Positions 1-5,722 are shown, counted from the first letter of the stretch. The stretch is 6,489 nt of DNA from Dehalococcoidia bacterium (GCA_028715025.1 JAQTLG010000100.1:1-6489), one strand, 5' to 3'. The notes: a model not told the origin generated them from the letters alone. Program-made: numbers and translations.

Positions 1-41
1 ATCGCAGAGGTCGGGGGTTCGAATCCCCCCTATCTCCACCA
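1..41 (+). tRNA. 3' end of a tRNA gene (5' part outside the window)
   Basis: The T-arm is visible as a GGGGG stem (13-17), a canonical TTCGAAT loop (18-24) and a CCCCC stem (25-29). The acceptor 3' strand, an A discriminator (38) and an encoded CCA (39-41) follow. The AGGTC at 8-12 fits a standard five-base variable loop, and CGCAG (3-7) would be the 3' side of the anticodon stem. The anticodon lies upstream, so the amino acid cannot be assigned. Eight bases rather than seven separate the T-stem from the discriminator because the C run is six long. This could be an 8-bp acceptor stem (as in bacterial tRNA-Sec, whose discriminator is normally G), one extra C, or a homopolymer error. A tmRNA 3' end is a weaker alternative. 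Confidence 0.85.
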
Positions 42-169
42 GTCACAATCTCACAGCGTCACGCCACCGTCGAAATTGCTATCAGTATACTATTCGTGGC
101 GGCATGTAATGTAGCTGTTGCCCGGGAGTGACACAGCAGCGCACAGTGAGTTATGAAAAAGCTGGGCTG

Positions 170-178
170 TGTTATAAT
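170..178 (+). promoter_or_regulatory. Candidate extended -10 promoter for trmO
   Basis: A perfect TATAAT lies at 173-178, preceded by TG at 170-171, giving an extended -10 element (TGnTATAAT). No good -35 is visible, which is usual for extended -10 promoters. Transcription would start near 185, so a message from here could only use a start codon downstream of that point. This supports the TTG at 230 as the trmO start. Confidence 0.45.
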
Positions 179-229
179 CGCAATACAAGCAATCGCGTTC
201 AGCGTTTTCGTTGTAACCGGTTCACCGCA

Positions 230-718
230 TTGCAAGAAATAGAATTTAAGCCGATTGGAATCATACACTCGCCGTTCAAAGAGGTGGGAGGAATGCCGAT
301 ACAATCCAGCGCAGCGTTGGGGGTAAAGGGCACAGTCGAGCTATTCAAGGAGTACCTGCCGGGGCTCAAGGATATTGAAGGTTTCTCTCACATAATTTTG
401 ATCTACCATTTCCATCTATCTAAGAGGTATGCTCTGGAAGTCAAACCTTTCCTGGACAATGAAGTTCACGGCATATTTGCTATAAGAGGCCCGGCAAGAC
501 CAAATCCGATCGGTATATCTGTAGTGCGTTTGGCCGGGATCGAGGACAATATTCTTCACATCGAGGATCTGGATATGGTTGATGGCACCCCATTGTTGGA
601 CATCAAGCCCTATGTGCCGGATTTTGACTGCCGGAAAGCTGAGCGAACAGGGTGGCTATCAAATATATCCCGCAATGCGGTAAGGCGTAAATCGGATAAT
701 AGATTTAAAGGCGAATAA
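230..718 (+). CDS. trmO: tRNA (adenine(37)-N6)-methyltransferase TrmO (TsaA/UPF0066 family), short form
   Basis: TrmO uses S-adenosylmethionine to N6-methylate the t6A37 base next to the anticodon of tRNA-Thr (established for E. coli TsaA/TrmO). Numbered from the TTG at 230, the protein is 162 aa. It opens with the family's FKPIGIIHSPF segment (residues 6-16), then GFSHIILIYHFH (51-62), the SAM-site motif FAIR...RPNPIG (83-95) and DMVDGTPLLDIKPY (115-128). E. coli TrmO is about 235 aa; the C-terminal domain is absent here, as in many archaeal and bacterial short forms. The frame is open upstream to a GTG at 128, but the extra 34 residues are Cys/Arg-rich, match nothing in the family and contain a perfect TATAAT. 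I therefore prefer TTG 230, although its ribosome site is poor. The gene follows a tRNA gene on the same strand, which suits its job but may be chance. Confidence 0.88.
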   Translation: MQEIEFKPIGIIHSPFKEVGGMPIQSSAALGVKGTVELFKEYLPGLKDIEGFSHIILIYHFHLSKRYALEVKPFLDNEVHGIFAIRGPARPNPIGISVVRLAGIEDNILHIEDLDMVDGTPLLDIKPYVPDFDCRKAERTGWLSNISRNAVRRKSDNRFKGE

Positions 719-734
719 CAGGAATTACGTCCGC

Positions 735-772
735 AAAGAAGTAACAAGCATAATTATGCTTGTTACTTCTTT
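735..772. terminator. Perfect 38-bp palindrome, likely bidirectional intrinsic terminator
   Basis: Bases 735-753 are the exact reverse complement of 754-772, so RNA from either strand folds into a near-continuous hairpin with a small AU-rich loop. One flank is A-rich (AAAGAAG) and the other T-rich (CTTCTTTT), giving a U tract in both directions. It lies 16 bp after the trmO stop and 55 bp after the stop of the convergent MmgE/PrpD gene, as expected for a shared terminator. The stem is long and perfect but AT-rich apart from its GTAACAAGC core. Confidence 0.8.
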
Positions 773-827
773 TGATCAAGCTTATTTGTTACAGACATCG
801 ATCGATAGGGTACAGCTTTGATGATAA

Positions 828-2192
828 CTATTTTTTTACGAGCAGCCTGGTCAATTCCCTGATATTCTCTACCTTCTCAAGATTATTTATTTTTTCAACC
901 AGTTCTTCAGCCTGCTTCTTGCCGATGAAGCGATGTACCAGGTTTTTAAAATTATCCTGAACCTGGGGATCGGTCAACGGGACCACGTCTTTTTGAGTGT
1001 CACTGATAACGCTCTTGTCCTTCATTGTGATATTAATCCGGCAGCCCTGCTGGAAAGTCTGCGAGAACTGCTTCTCTATCTCATCATCCACTTTAACAAC
1101 GGAGCTGGCAGCGATTCTGTTTACAAATGGATCCTCAAACCTGTCGTAGATGCTCTGGTTAAGTTCTTTTGAAGCCACAGCTGCCGCCACGCCGTACTGC
1201 AGACTCAATTTAGCAGTGGTCATGGTTTTGAAGGGACCGGTGTTATCCAGCCCGGGATAGGTCTTGGCTGCCTGGAACGTCCTGATTTCAATGCTGCTGA
1301 CGTTATCCGGATTTATCGCTTGATCCCTGGTCATGCGGTGCGCAAGCGCCACAGCTGTCTGTACCAGGGCACAGGACGGGACCGGTTTATAGTAAATCTT
1401 CAGTATCTCGAATGATTGTCCCAATCCTGTTGTGATGTTATCGGCGGCCGGCTGTCTCTGGTAAGCGGCCCAGAATCCTGCAGGCCCTTCAACGATACGC
1501 TTTGACGCATTGATACCCTTTTTACCCAGCATTGCTGCCCTGATGCCGCTGCTGGTGGCGAAGCCGTTCTGGAAGTAAAATTCGTCCGTTCCCTCATTAA
1601 AACATTCCTGGAAACCCATAGACATACTACCGGCCATGCCCAGCGCGTTGGCAGCCAGTTGCTCATTAAGACCAAATAACCTGGTAGCAGCAGCGCAGGT
1701 TCCATACGGACCAAAAACACTGCTGGGCCGATATTTATTGTTGAATTCAAGGCTCATCACGCTCATTCCTATTCTGGTTAAGACCTCATAGCCGATAACT
1801 ACAGCAACTAAAAACTCTTTCCCTGTGCAATTTGCCTGTTCTCCCACTGCCAGCGCTGCCGGAATGACCATGGATCCGGGATGGCTTGCTGACGGGAGAT
1901 GTTGATCCTCTCCTACCGTGCTACAGCCCAGCACTGAATTAACGAAAGCTGCATCCGGCGGCGGGGCTTTGAGGCCATCGAGAATAGTGGTGGCATCACC
2001 TTTAACATTCAGGTCTTTCAGATAACTAATGGCAGCTTGAGACCAGGGAAGATGGTGACCGTTTAAGGAACAGGCCAGCGCGTGAAAAATACAGGCTTTG
2101 GCTTTATCAACTACCGGCTTCGGTAAACCTTCGAATTTTTGTGAAGTTATGAATTTTGCCAGAGTCTCTGTCACACTCATATTTTCGCTCAT
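828..2192 (-). CDS. MmgE/PrpD family protein (2-methylcitrate dehydratase-like)
   Basis: The 454-aa product has the full length and order of the MmgE/PrpD family. Members include 2-methylcitrate dehydratase PrpD, cis-aconitate decarboxylase and iminodisuccinate epimerase; all act on carboxylated substrates without a metal cofactor. Visible motifs are GEDQHLP...HPGSMVIPAALAVGE (94-118), matching the family's D-D-x-H / HPs-x-vxPAAla region with Glu-Asp in place of Asp-Asp, and KPVPSC (269-274), the K-x-x-P-x-C substrate-site segment. There is no signal peptide, so it is cytosolic. The ATG at 2192 has AAGGAGG four bases upstream; a second ATG at 2180 is less well placed. It is the last gene of the operon, 139 bp after the DUF35 gene and followed by the palindromic terminator. 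Its substrate cannot be read from sequence. The neighbours suggest a CoA-linked carboxylic acid and a hydration, dehydration or epimerisation step (inference). Confidence 0.88.
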   Translation of the reverse strand: MSENMSVTETLAKFITSQKFEGLPKPVVDKAKACIFHALACSLNGHHLPWSQAAISYLKDLNVKGDATTILDGLKAPPPDAAFVNSVLGCSTVGEDQHLPSASHPGSMVIPAALAVGEQANCTGKEFLVAVVIGYEVLTRIGMSVMSLEFNNKYRPSSVFGPYGTCAAATRLFGLNEQLAANALGMAGSMSMGFQECFNEGTDEFYFQNGFATSSGIRAAMLGKKGINASKRIVEGPAGFWAAYQRQPAADNITTGLGQSFEILKIYYKPVPSCALVQTAVALAHRMTRDQAINPDNVSSIEIRTFQAAKTYPGLDNTGPFKTMTTAKLSLQYGVAAAVASKELNQSIYDRFEDPFVNRIAASSVVKVDDEIEKQFSQTFQQGCRINITMKDKSVISDTQKDVVPLTDPQVQDNFKNLVHRFIGKKQAEELVEKINNLEKVENIRELTRLLVKK

Positions 2193-2255
2193 GGTTCCTC
2201 CTTAAGTAATTTCATCCTCTAAATAAAGATTGTTTCCCGGATAATATGCAGTCTT

Positions 2256-2284
2256 ATTATAATAATCAACCTCCTCACTGTGAT
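2256..2284 (-). promoter_or_regulatory. Candidate internal promoter before the MmgE/PrpD gene
   Basis: On the minus strand ATCACA (2284-2279, four of six to TTGACA) is followed after 17 bp by a perfect TATAAT (2261-2256). The start point would be near 2249, leaving a leader of about 57 nt. The -10 lies in a 12-bp palindrome (2254-2265), so the TATAAT also reads on the plus strand. It sits in the only long gap inside the operon, so MmgE/PrpD may be expressed partly on its own. Confidence 0.35.
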
Positions 2285-2331
2285 TTTTTCTGCTGTTCGA
2301 TATATCTACGCAACGCCGGTGCAATAAGGGC

Positions 2332-2817
2332 TCATCTATCATGTTGCAGGGGCTCTATTCGAAAATCAGTCATCCGGCCTTCACGCTGGCCCCTGTTTTT
2401 AAAAATTAGCCGGACAGGTAATCCCACCTTTATTTTTTTTCTCGCAAATTCTAAATCGGAGAGATCAATACCAGTTAAAAAATGTGGAATGGTCGTATCG
2501 GCTCCCTTTAGCCTGAAATAGCCAATAATATAAGGAGGGTCGGGCAGACCCTCGAATTTATATGTCACAATTGTATAAGCCTCTAAAGTACCGGTCGGCT
2601 CCAGTTCCACCCAATTATCCTTTATGCTGATAAAACATCTTTCGCAGTAAGATCTCGGCGGGACTATGACTCGATTACATTGATTGCATTTGGTTGCCAT
2701 TATTCTTGCATTGTCACGGATTTCGATAAGGAATTTGCTGATCGTTTCGCCGGCTGTATAGTTATAAGTTAAATCCCATTTACCGGGTATGCTTAAGAGT
2801 TCAATATTATCTGACAT
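2332..2817 (-). CDS. Zn-ribbon / OB-fold protein (DUF35 family), thiolase partner subunit
   Basis: This 161-aa protein has the two-part DUF35 architecture. An N-terminal helix-rich segment (about 1-35) leads into a rubredoxin-like zinc ribbon with C44-x2-C47 and C58-x2-C61. An OB-fold follows, including WVELEPTGTLEAYTIV (68-83) and the PPYIIGYFRLKGAD stretch (about 93-106). DUF35 proteins are accessory subunits of thiolase-superfamily enzymes: BbsA with BbsB, the bridge in the archaeal thiolase/HMG-CoA synthase complex, and the DUF35 domain of ChsH2 with Ltp2. They position the CoA substrate or channel it. The gene starts 28 bp after the adjacent thiolase-like gene, with GGAGG eight bases before its ATG, so it almost certainly serves one or both of those paralogues. 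All four zinc ligands are present. The length is ordinary, with a slightly long basic C-terminus. Confidence 0.9.
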   Translation of the reverse strand: MSDNIELLSIPGKWDLTYNYTAGETISKFLIEIRDNARIMATKCNQCNRVIVPPRSYCERCFISIKDNWVELEPTGTLEAYTIVTYKFEGLPDPPYIIGYFRLKGADTTIPHFLTGIDLSDLEFARKKIKVGLPVRLIFKNRGQREGRMTDFRIEPLQHDR

Positions 2818-2845
2818 CTATATGTCCTCCAATTTGCATGCAAGA

Positions 2846-4015
2846 TTATTTTTTACCAAGTACCATCACGGTTACAAAAGATGCTGAACCCGGTCCTGGT
2901 GATCCGCCATAGCCGGTAGCTAAGGCGTTTGTCACATCAGGTACCTGTCTTTTCTCTCCCTTACCCATGACTTGAATGGCTGCTTCTGCAATTCTTATCA
3001 GGGCAGTTGCACCGATGGGATTCGTGCACATCACTCCGCCCGATGGTACGAAAGGTACTTCTCCATCCATAGCACCGAATCCGGATTCGACTAATTTAAC
3101 TACATCTTTTCGTTCACAAAAACCAAGAGTTTCATAATACATAAGTTCAAGCGATGAAAATGGCGCATAGCATTCGACCACCTGTATCTGCTCTCTGGGA
3201 TGGTCGATCCCTGCCATCTGATATGCCCTGGCCGCTGTCAGTCTGATTTGCTCCTGTCCTCCTCTTATTTCACCGGGTACGGTGATATCAGTTAACGCTG
3301 CCATTCCATTTACCCAGACGGGGACAGGCGCCATCCGTTTAGCCTTTTTTTCTGAGGCAAAGACAACTGCACAGGCGCCATCGGACCTCGGGCAACAATC
3401 CAGTAACTTCAAAGGCCAACACACAACCGGCGATTTGAGTACATCTTCAACGCTTACGTTTATCTGTAGATGTGCATATGGATTATTGAATGCATTGAGA
3501 TGGTTTTTAACTGAAATCATGGCCATATGCTCTTCGGTAAAACCATAGGCCTCCATGCCGCGTGATGTCTCCATTGCCACATGATTAATAATATTCAAGC
3601 CGAAATCCGAGGCGACAACGGGGTCATAAATTCTATTAAGAATCGTTTGTGCATCCGGTGTTTCCCCGACTCTTTCCATCGCAACAGCTAATACTGTATC
3701 AAACATGCCTGAGGCCACATGATATACTGCTGCATTTGCTACCGAGCTTCCGGTTGCGCCGCCCGTATGGACCCTCATAAAAGGTTTGTTCCTTGCTCCT
3801 GCGGCATCTGCACACCATTTATCCATGGAATTTATCCCGTCTAATGCTTCGGGAGCCAATCCGAATATAATCGCATCTATATCTTTTAAAGTCAGCGCTG
3901 CATCAGCTAATGCCCTACTGGTCGCCTCGTAAACCATGTCAGGCGCAGAACAATCTTTACGTTTACTCCTGTACCTGGTTTGGCCGGTAGCAACGATACC
4001 AACTCTTTGACCCAA
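2846..4015 (-). CDS. Thiolase-superfamily protein (SCP2/lipid-transfer-like) lacking thiolase catalytic residues
   Basis: The 389-aa product is a full-length SCP2-type thiolase fold protein. It has the start GQRVGIVATGQTRY, the nucleophile-loop region RVHTGGATGSS (81-91), SDGACAVVFA (211-220) shared with its neighbour, ECYAPFSSLELMYYETLG (281-298) and PSGG...NPIGATALIRIAEAA (324-346). The catalytic set is changed: Gly86 stands where the nucleophilic Cys belongs, Tyr283 where the first motif His is expected, and Asn332 replaces the His of GHP. It therefore should not perform standard thiolysis. The fold and conserved surroundings argue for a maintained protein, not decay. The Cys-less Ltp2-type retro-aldolases that pair with DUF35 are the closest known functional model (inference). 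The start is TTG at 4015 with AAAGGAG seven bases upstream; no better start is nearby. Thirteen bases separate it from the preceding paralogue, whose stop overlaps this ribosome site, suggesting translational coupling. Confidence 0.87.
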   Translation of the reverse strand: MGQRVGIVATGQTRYRSKRKDCSAPDMVYEATSRALADAALTLKDIDAIIFGLAPEALDGINSMDKWCADAAGARNKPFMRVHTGGATGSSVANAAVYHVASGMFDTVLAVAMERVGETPDAQTILNRIYDPVVASDFGLNIINHVAMETSRGMEAYGFTEEHMAMISVKNHLNAFNNPYAHLQINVSVEDVLKSPVVCWPLKLLDCCPRSDGACAVVFASEKKAKRMAPVPVWVNGMAALTDITVPGEIRGGQEQIRLTAARAYQMAGIDHPREQIQVVECYAPFSSLELMYYETLGFCERKDVVKLVESGFGAMDGEVPFVPSGGVMCTNPIGATALIRIAEAAIQVMGKGEKRQVPDVTNALATGYGGSPGPGSASFVTVMVLGKK

Positions 4016-4022
4016 TCTATTT

Positions 4023-4027
4023 CTCCT
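4023..4027 (-). promoter_or_regulatory. Ribosome binding site fixing a TTG start
   Basis: AGGAG on the minus strand sits seven bases before the TTG at 4015 and directly abuts the upstream gene's stop codon (4031-4029). There is no ATG or GTG at a usable distance, so this site decides the unusual start and implies that ribosomes ending the upstream gene can re-initiate here. Confidence 0.7.
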
Positions 4028-4028
4028 T

Positions 4029-5183
4029 TTAAATATTACCTGTCAATATGAACAGGCAATTGCTTTGCGCGCAGAGTCCACTCATTCCATGAGCTAAAGC
4101 TGTCTTGGCCCCCGCTATCTGGTGTTCTCCCGCTCGATCCGTTACCTGTAACGCAGCTTCAGCTACCCTGATTAATCCGGTGGCTGTATATGGATTTGAA
4201 GAGAGGCAACCGCCTGACGGATTGATCGGCAGTTCACCGTTGATCTCAAAAGAGCCATTGTCTACGTATTTCCCAGCTGCACCTCCGGGGCAAAAATTCA
4301 GTGCCTCATATTCCATTAACTCATGATAAGAGGTGATGTCATGTATCTCCGCAACATCAATCTGTTTAAACGGATTGTTGATTCGGGCCATTTGATAGGC
4401 TTGATTTGCAGCAAGAGACAAAGATTCCAGATGAGCCAACTCTTTGTCTCCGCTGTAGTACGTGTCATTGGACCACCCGAAACCTTTTATCCATGCACGG
4501 GGTTTATTAGAACTTTTCAGCTTCTTGCTGCTGGTTATGACCATAGCACATGCGCCGTCTGACAGAGGTGGTAAATCGAGTGCCTTTAATGGGTAGGAAA
4601 TGTGACCGGATTTTAATACTTCCTCTGCAGTTACTTCAGAACGAAGATGTGCCAGAAGATTATTAACCCCGTTTGACCTGTTTTTCCTGACGATCTGCGC
4701 AGCGTGGAGTTCAGAAACACCGTATTTATGCATGTATCTCTGAGCCTGGATGGCATGCGCTGTGACATCGTTTAAAGCGAAGGGCCGGTAAAAAAAAGGA
4801 TCGTAACTGAGATTAGCCACGGTGTGGAATGTATTATCGGGGCATTCAGAAGACCTGTGCCAGCTGACTACCAGAGAATTAGTGAAGTGGCCCGAGAGAA
4901 CTCTCAAACACGCCATGATCAGGGCGAAGGCGCCGTCCTCGGCTACCCTTATTTCGTCTTTAAGATATGCTCCCGCCGGCGCTGCGTTAAGCATTGTTGT
5001 AATTGCCCTCCCGTCCATCATATCGTGGGCTGCCAGGGTAACGCTTTCCAACTGATCTATGTTTAAATTAGCGTCAGCTAAAGCCTCAGAGCTAACCTCA
5101 AAAATCAGGTCGGCCAGAGAATTTTTATTATCGGTTGGGCGCTTACTCTGGGCTATGCCTGTAATTGCTATATGTTCCGACAA
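4029..5183 (-). CDS. Second thiolase-superfamily protein, divergent paralogue without thiolase catalytic residues
   Basis: This 384-aa protein is collinear with its downstream neighbour. It has HIAITGIAQSKRP (4-16), an altered nucleophile loop RVAEDGAFALIM (79-90), LSDGACAMVITSS (207-219), AEIHDITSYHELMEYEAL (278-295) and NPSGG...SNPYTATGLIRVAEAALQV (321-347). No Cys occupies the nucleophile position; the loop carries Asp83-Gly84 and is shorter. Unlike the paralogue it keeps His281-Asp282, the HDCFS-like motif. Asn330 replaces the GHP His, and the C-terminal CxG-type motif is not recognisable. The two paralogues thus keep different parts of the active site, as in heteromers where one subunit is structural. 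The start is TTG at 5183 behind a strong GGAGGTGA. It follows the two desulforedoxin genes by 57 bp and precedes the partner by 13 bp. Substrate unknown; CoA thioester binding is inferred from the family. Confidence 0.84.
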   Translation of the reverse strand: MSEHIAITGIAQSKRPTDNKNSLADLIFEVSSEALADANLNIDQLESVTLAAHDMMDGRAITTMLNAAPAGAYLKDEIRVAEDGAFALIMACLRVLSGHFTNSLVVSWHRSSECPDNTFHTVANLSYDPFFYRPFALNDVTAHAIQAQRYMHKYGVSELHAAQIVRKNRSNGVNNLLAHLRSEVTAEEVLKSGHISYPLKALDLPPLSDGACAMVITSSKKLKSSNKPRAWIKGFGWSNDTYYSGDKELAHLESLSLAANQAYQMARINNPFKQIDVAEIHDITSYHELMEYEALNFCPGGAAGKYVDNGSFEINGELPINPSGGCLSSNPYTATGLIRVAEAALQVTDRAGEHQIAGAKTALAHGMSGLCAQSNCLFILTGNI

Positions 5184-5189
5184 AAATCA

Positions 5190-5194
5190 CCTCC
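5190..5194 (-). promoter_or_regulatory. Strong ribosome binding site fixing a TTG start
   Basis: GGAGG, extended to GGAGGTGA, ends six bases before the TTG at 5183. The near-perfect match to the anti-Shine-Dalgarno sequence makes this the start even though TTG is a weak initiator. Both thiolase-like genes use TTG, perhaps to balance their output. Confidence 0.7.
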
Positions 5195-5206
5195 GGATTA
5201 TTGCTC

Positions 5207-5226
5207 AACAGCCAACCCAAGCTGTT
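5207..5226 (-). other. Small intergenic hairpin between desulforedoxin-like and thiolase-like genes
   Basis: AACAGC (5207-5212) and GCTGTT (5221-5226) form a 6-bp stem with an 8-base loop, located after the 46-aa gene and before the thiolase ribosome site. No U tract follows on the minus strand, so it is not a terminator. It could mark an RNA processing or stability site that uncouples the abundance of the two small proteins from the enzymes, or be chance. Confidence 0.25.
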
Positions 5227-5240
5227 CCGCTGCATTGTCA

Positions 5241-5381
5241 CTAATCAGAAGAAGGTAATGCTTTAGGCTGTTGAAGGCCCATTTCTTTATTGCAACACGT
5301 GATGCTGCCCTCTCCAGCTTTGGTGCATAATACTTCAGTATTGCATACGTCACATTTGAATCGCTTGCCAAGCTGGTTCAT
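5241..5381 (-). CDS. Small desulforedoxin-like protein (46 aa)
   Basis: The 46-aa product reads MNQLGKRFKCDVC at its start, then C29-C30 followed by NKEMGL. The spacing C10-x2-C13-x15-C29-C30 is exactly the iron-binding pattern of desulforedoxin (C9, C12, C28, C29 in the 36-aa Desulfovibrio gigas protein) and of the N-terminal domain of class I desulfoferrodoxin. Such sites hold one Fe in an FeS4 centre and usually form homodimers. An additional Cys19 and a short polar tail (QQPKALPSSD) are departures from the canonical form. The start is ATG with GGAGG nine bases upstream. No superoxide reductase domain follows, so it is a stand-alone domain. It is second in the operon. Electron transfer or metal storage is the family role; its partner is unknown, and Zn binding is possible. 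Confidence 0.8.
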   Translation of the reverse strand: MNQLGKRFKCDVCNTEVLCTKAGEGSITCCNKEMGLQQPKALPSSD

Positions 5382-5419
5382 CTCAAAACGCCTCCATGTC
5401 AATCATCAATATCAGTGTG

Positions 5420-5539
5420 TTATTTTTTTAACTCGATGACCTGCCCGCAGCAGCTCAATTGACCGCTGCCACCCTTTGTCACGATGAATTCCGCGCCACA
5501 TTTGCTACAAATATATTTTTTACCGGTCTGATTGGCCAC
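5420..5539 (-). CDS. Desulforedoxin (39 aa), first gene of the operon
   Basis: The 39-aa product closely resembles stand-alone desulforedoxin. It begins MANQTGKKYICSKCG, has a Gly-rich turn KGGSGQ (22-27) and then S-C30-C31-G-Q before ending in ELKK. Cys11, Cys14, Cys30 and Cys31 keep the C-x2-C-x15-C-C spacing needed for an FeS4 site. Length matches the 36-aa D. gigas protein, known as a homodimer. The start is GTG at 5539 with GGAGG ten bases upstream. It lies 38 bp before the second desulforedoxin-like gene and shares the GK-x3-C-x2-C core with it, so the two look like a tandem duplication that could form a heterodimer. Being promoter-proximal with a good ribosome site, it may be made in excess of the enzymes. 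Cytosolic; redox partner unknown. Confidence 0.85.
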   Translation of the reverse strand: MANQTGKKYICSKCGAEFIVTKGGSGQLSCCGQVIELKK

Positions 5540-5692
5540 GGCTTGTAAACCTCCAAAACATTAATATATGAGTTAATGATAAATAGGTTTTAGAATTCCT
5601 AATTTCCTCCAGCCTTGCGGGACTACTGCTGATAATGCACGGTTAGATCAACTTTTGTATAGTTCCAACATGTCATCATAATACATTGCGAT

Positions 5693-5722
5693 ATATTAAC
5701 ATTCGTTATCATACATTGTCAA
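5693..5722 (-). promoter_or_regulatory. Candidate promoter for the desulforedoxin-thiolase-MmgE/PrpD operon
   Basis: On the minus strand a perfect TTGACA (5722-5717) is followed after 18 bp by TAATAT (5698-5693, four of six to consensus). The start point would be near 5686, leaving a long leader to the GTG at 5539. The -35 is strong; the -10 is ordinary and its exact register is uncertain. Confidence 0.5.

Noticed and set aside
1..41. tRNA 3' end as an integration (att) site of a mobile element
   Set aside because: No duplicate of the tRNA tail, integrase or other mobile gene is present in the window.
62..101. CGCCAC/GTGGCG inverted repeat after the tRNA, as tRNA terminator
   Set aside because: The arms are 6 bp with a 28-base loop and no T tract follows, so it is too weak to call.
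59..304. Minus-strand open frame of 81 codons opposite trmO
   Set aside because: It is antisense to conserved trmO sequence, has no ribosome site and no recognisable motif.
797..806. ATCGATCGAT palindrome between the terminator and the MmgE/PrpD stop
   Set aside because: It is only 10 bp, built of a simple repeat, downstream of both genes, and has no sign of function.
1400..1750. Minus-strand 116-codon frame inside the MmgE/PrpD gene
   Set aside because: It is an alternative frame of a clear family protein, with composition typical of a frame shadow.
3282..3548. Plus-strand frame antisense to the thiolase-like gene
   Set aside because: It opposes a conserved coding region and lacks a ribosome site.
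4105..5244. Several plus-strand frames of 61-80 codons opposite the second thiolase-like gene
   Set aside because: They overlap one another in different frames, oppose conserved thiolase-fold sequence and have no initiation signals.
5623..5679. 18-residue leader peptide on the minus strand in the operon leader
   Set aside because: It begins ATGATGACA but has no Shine-Dalgarno site and no run of regulatory codons.
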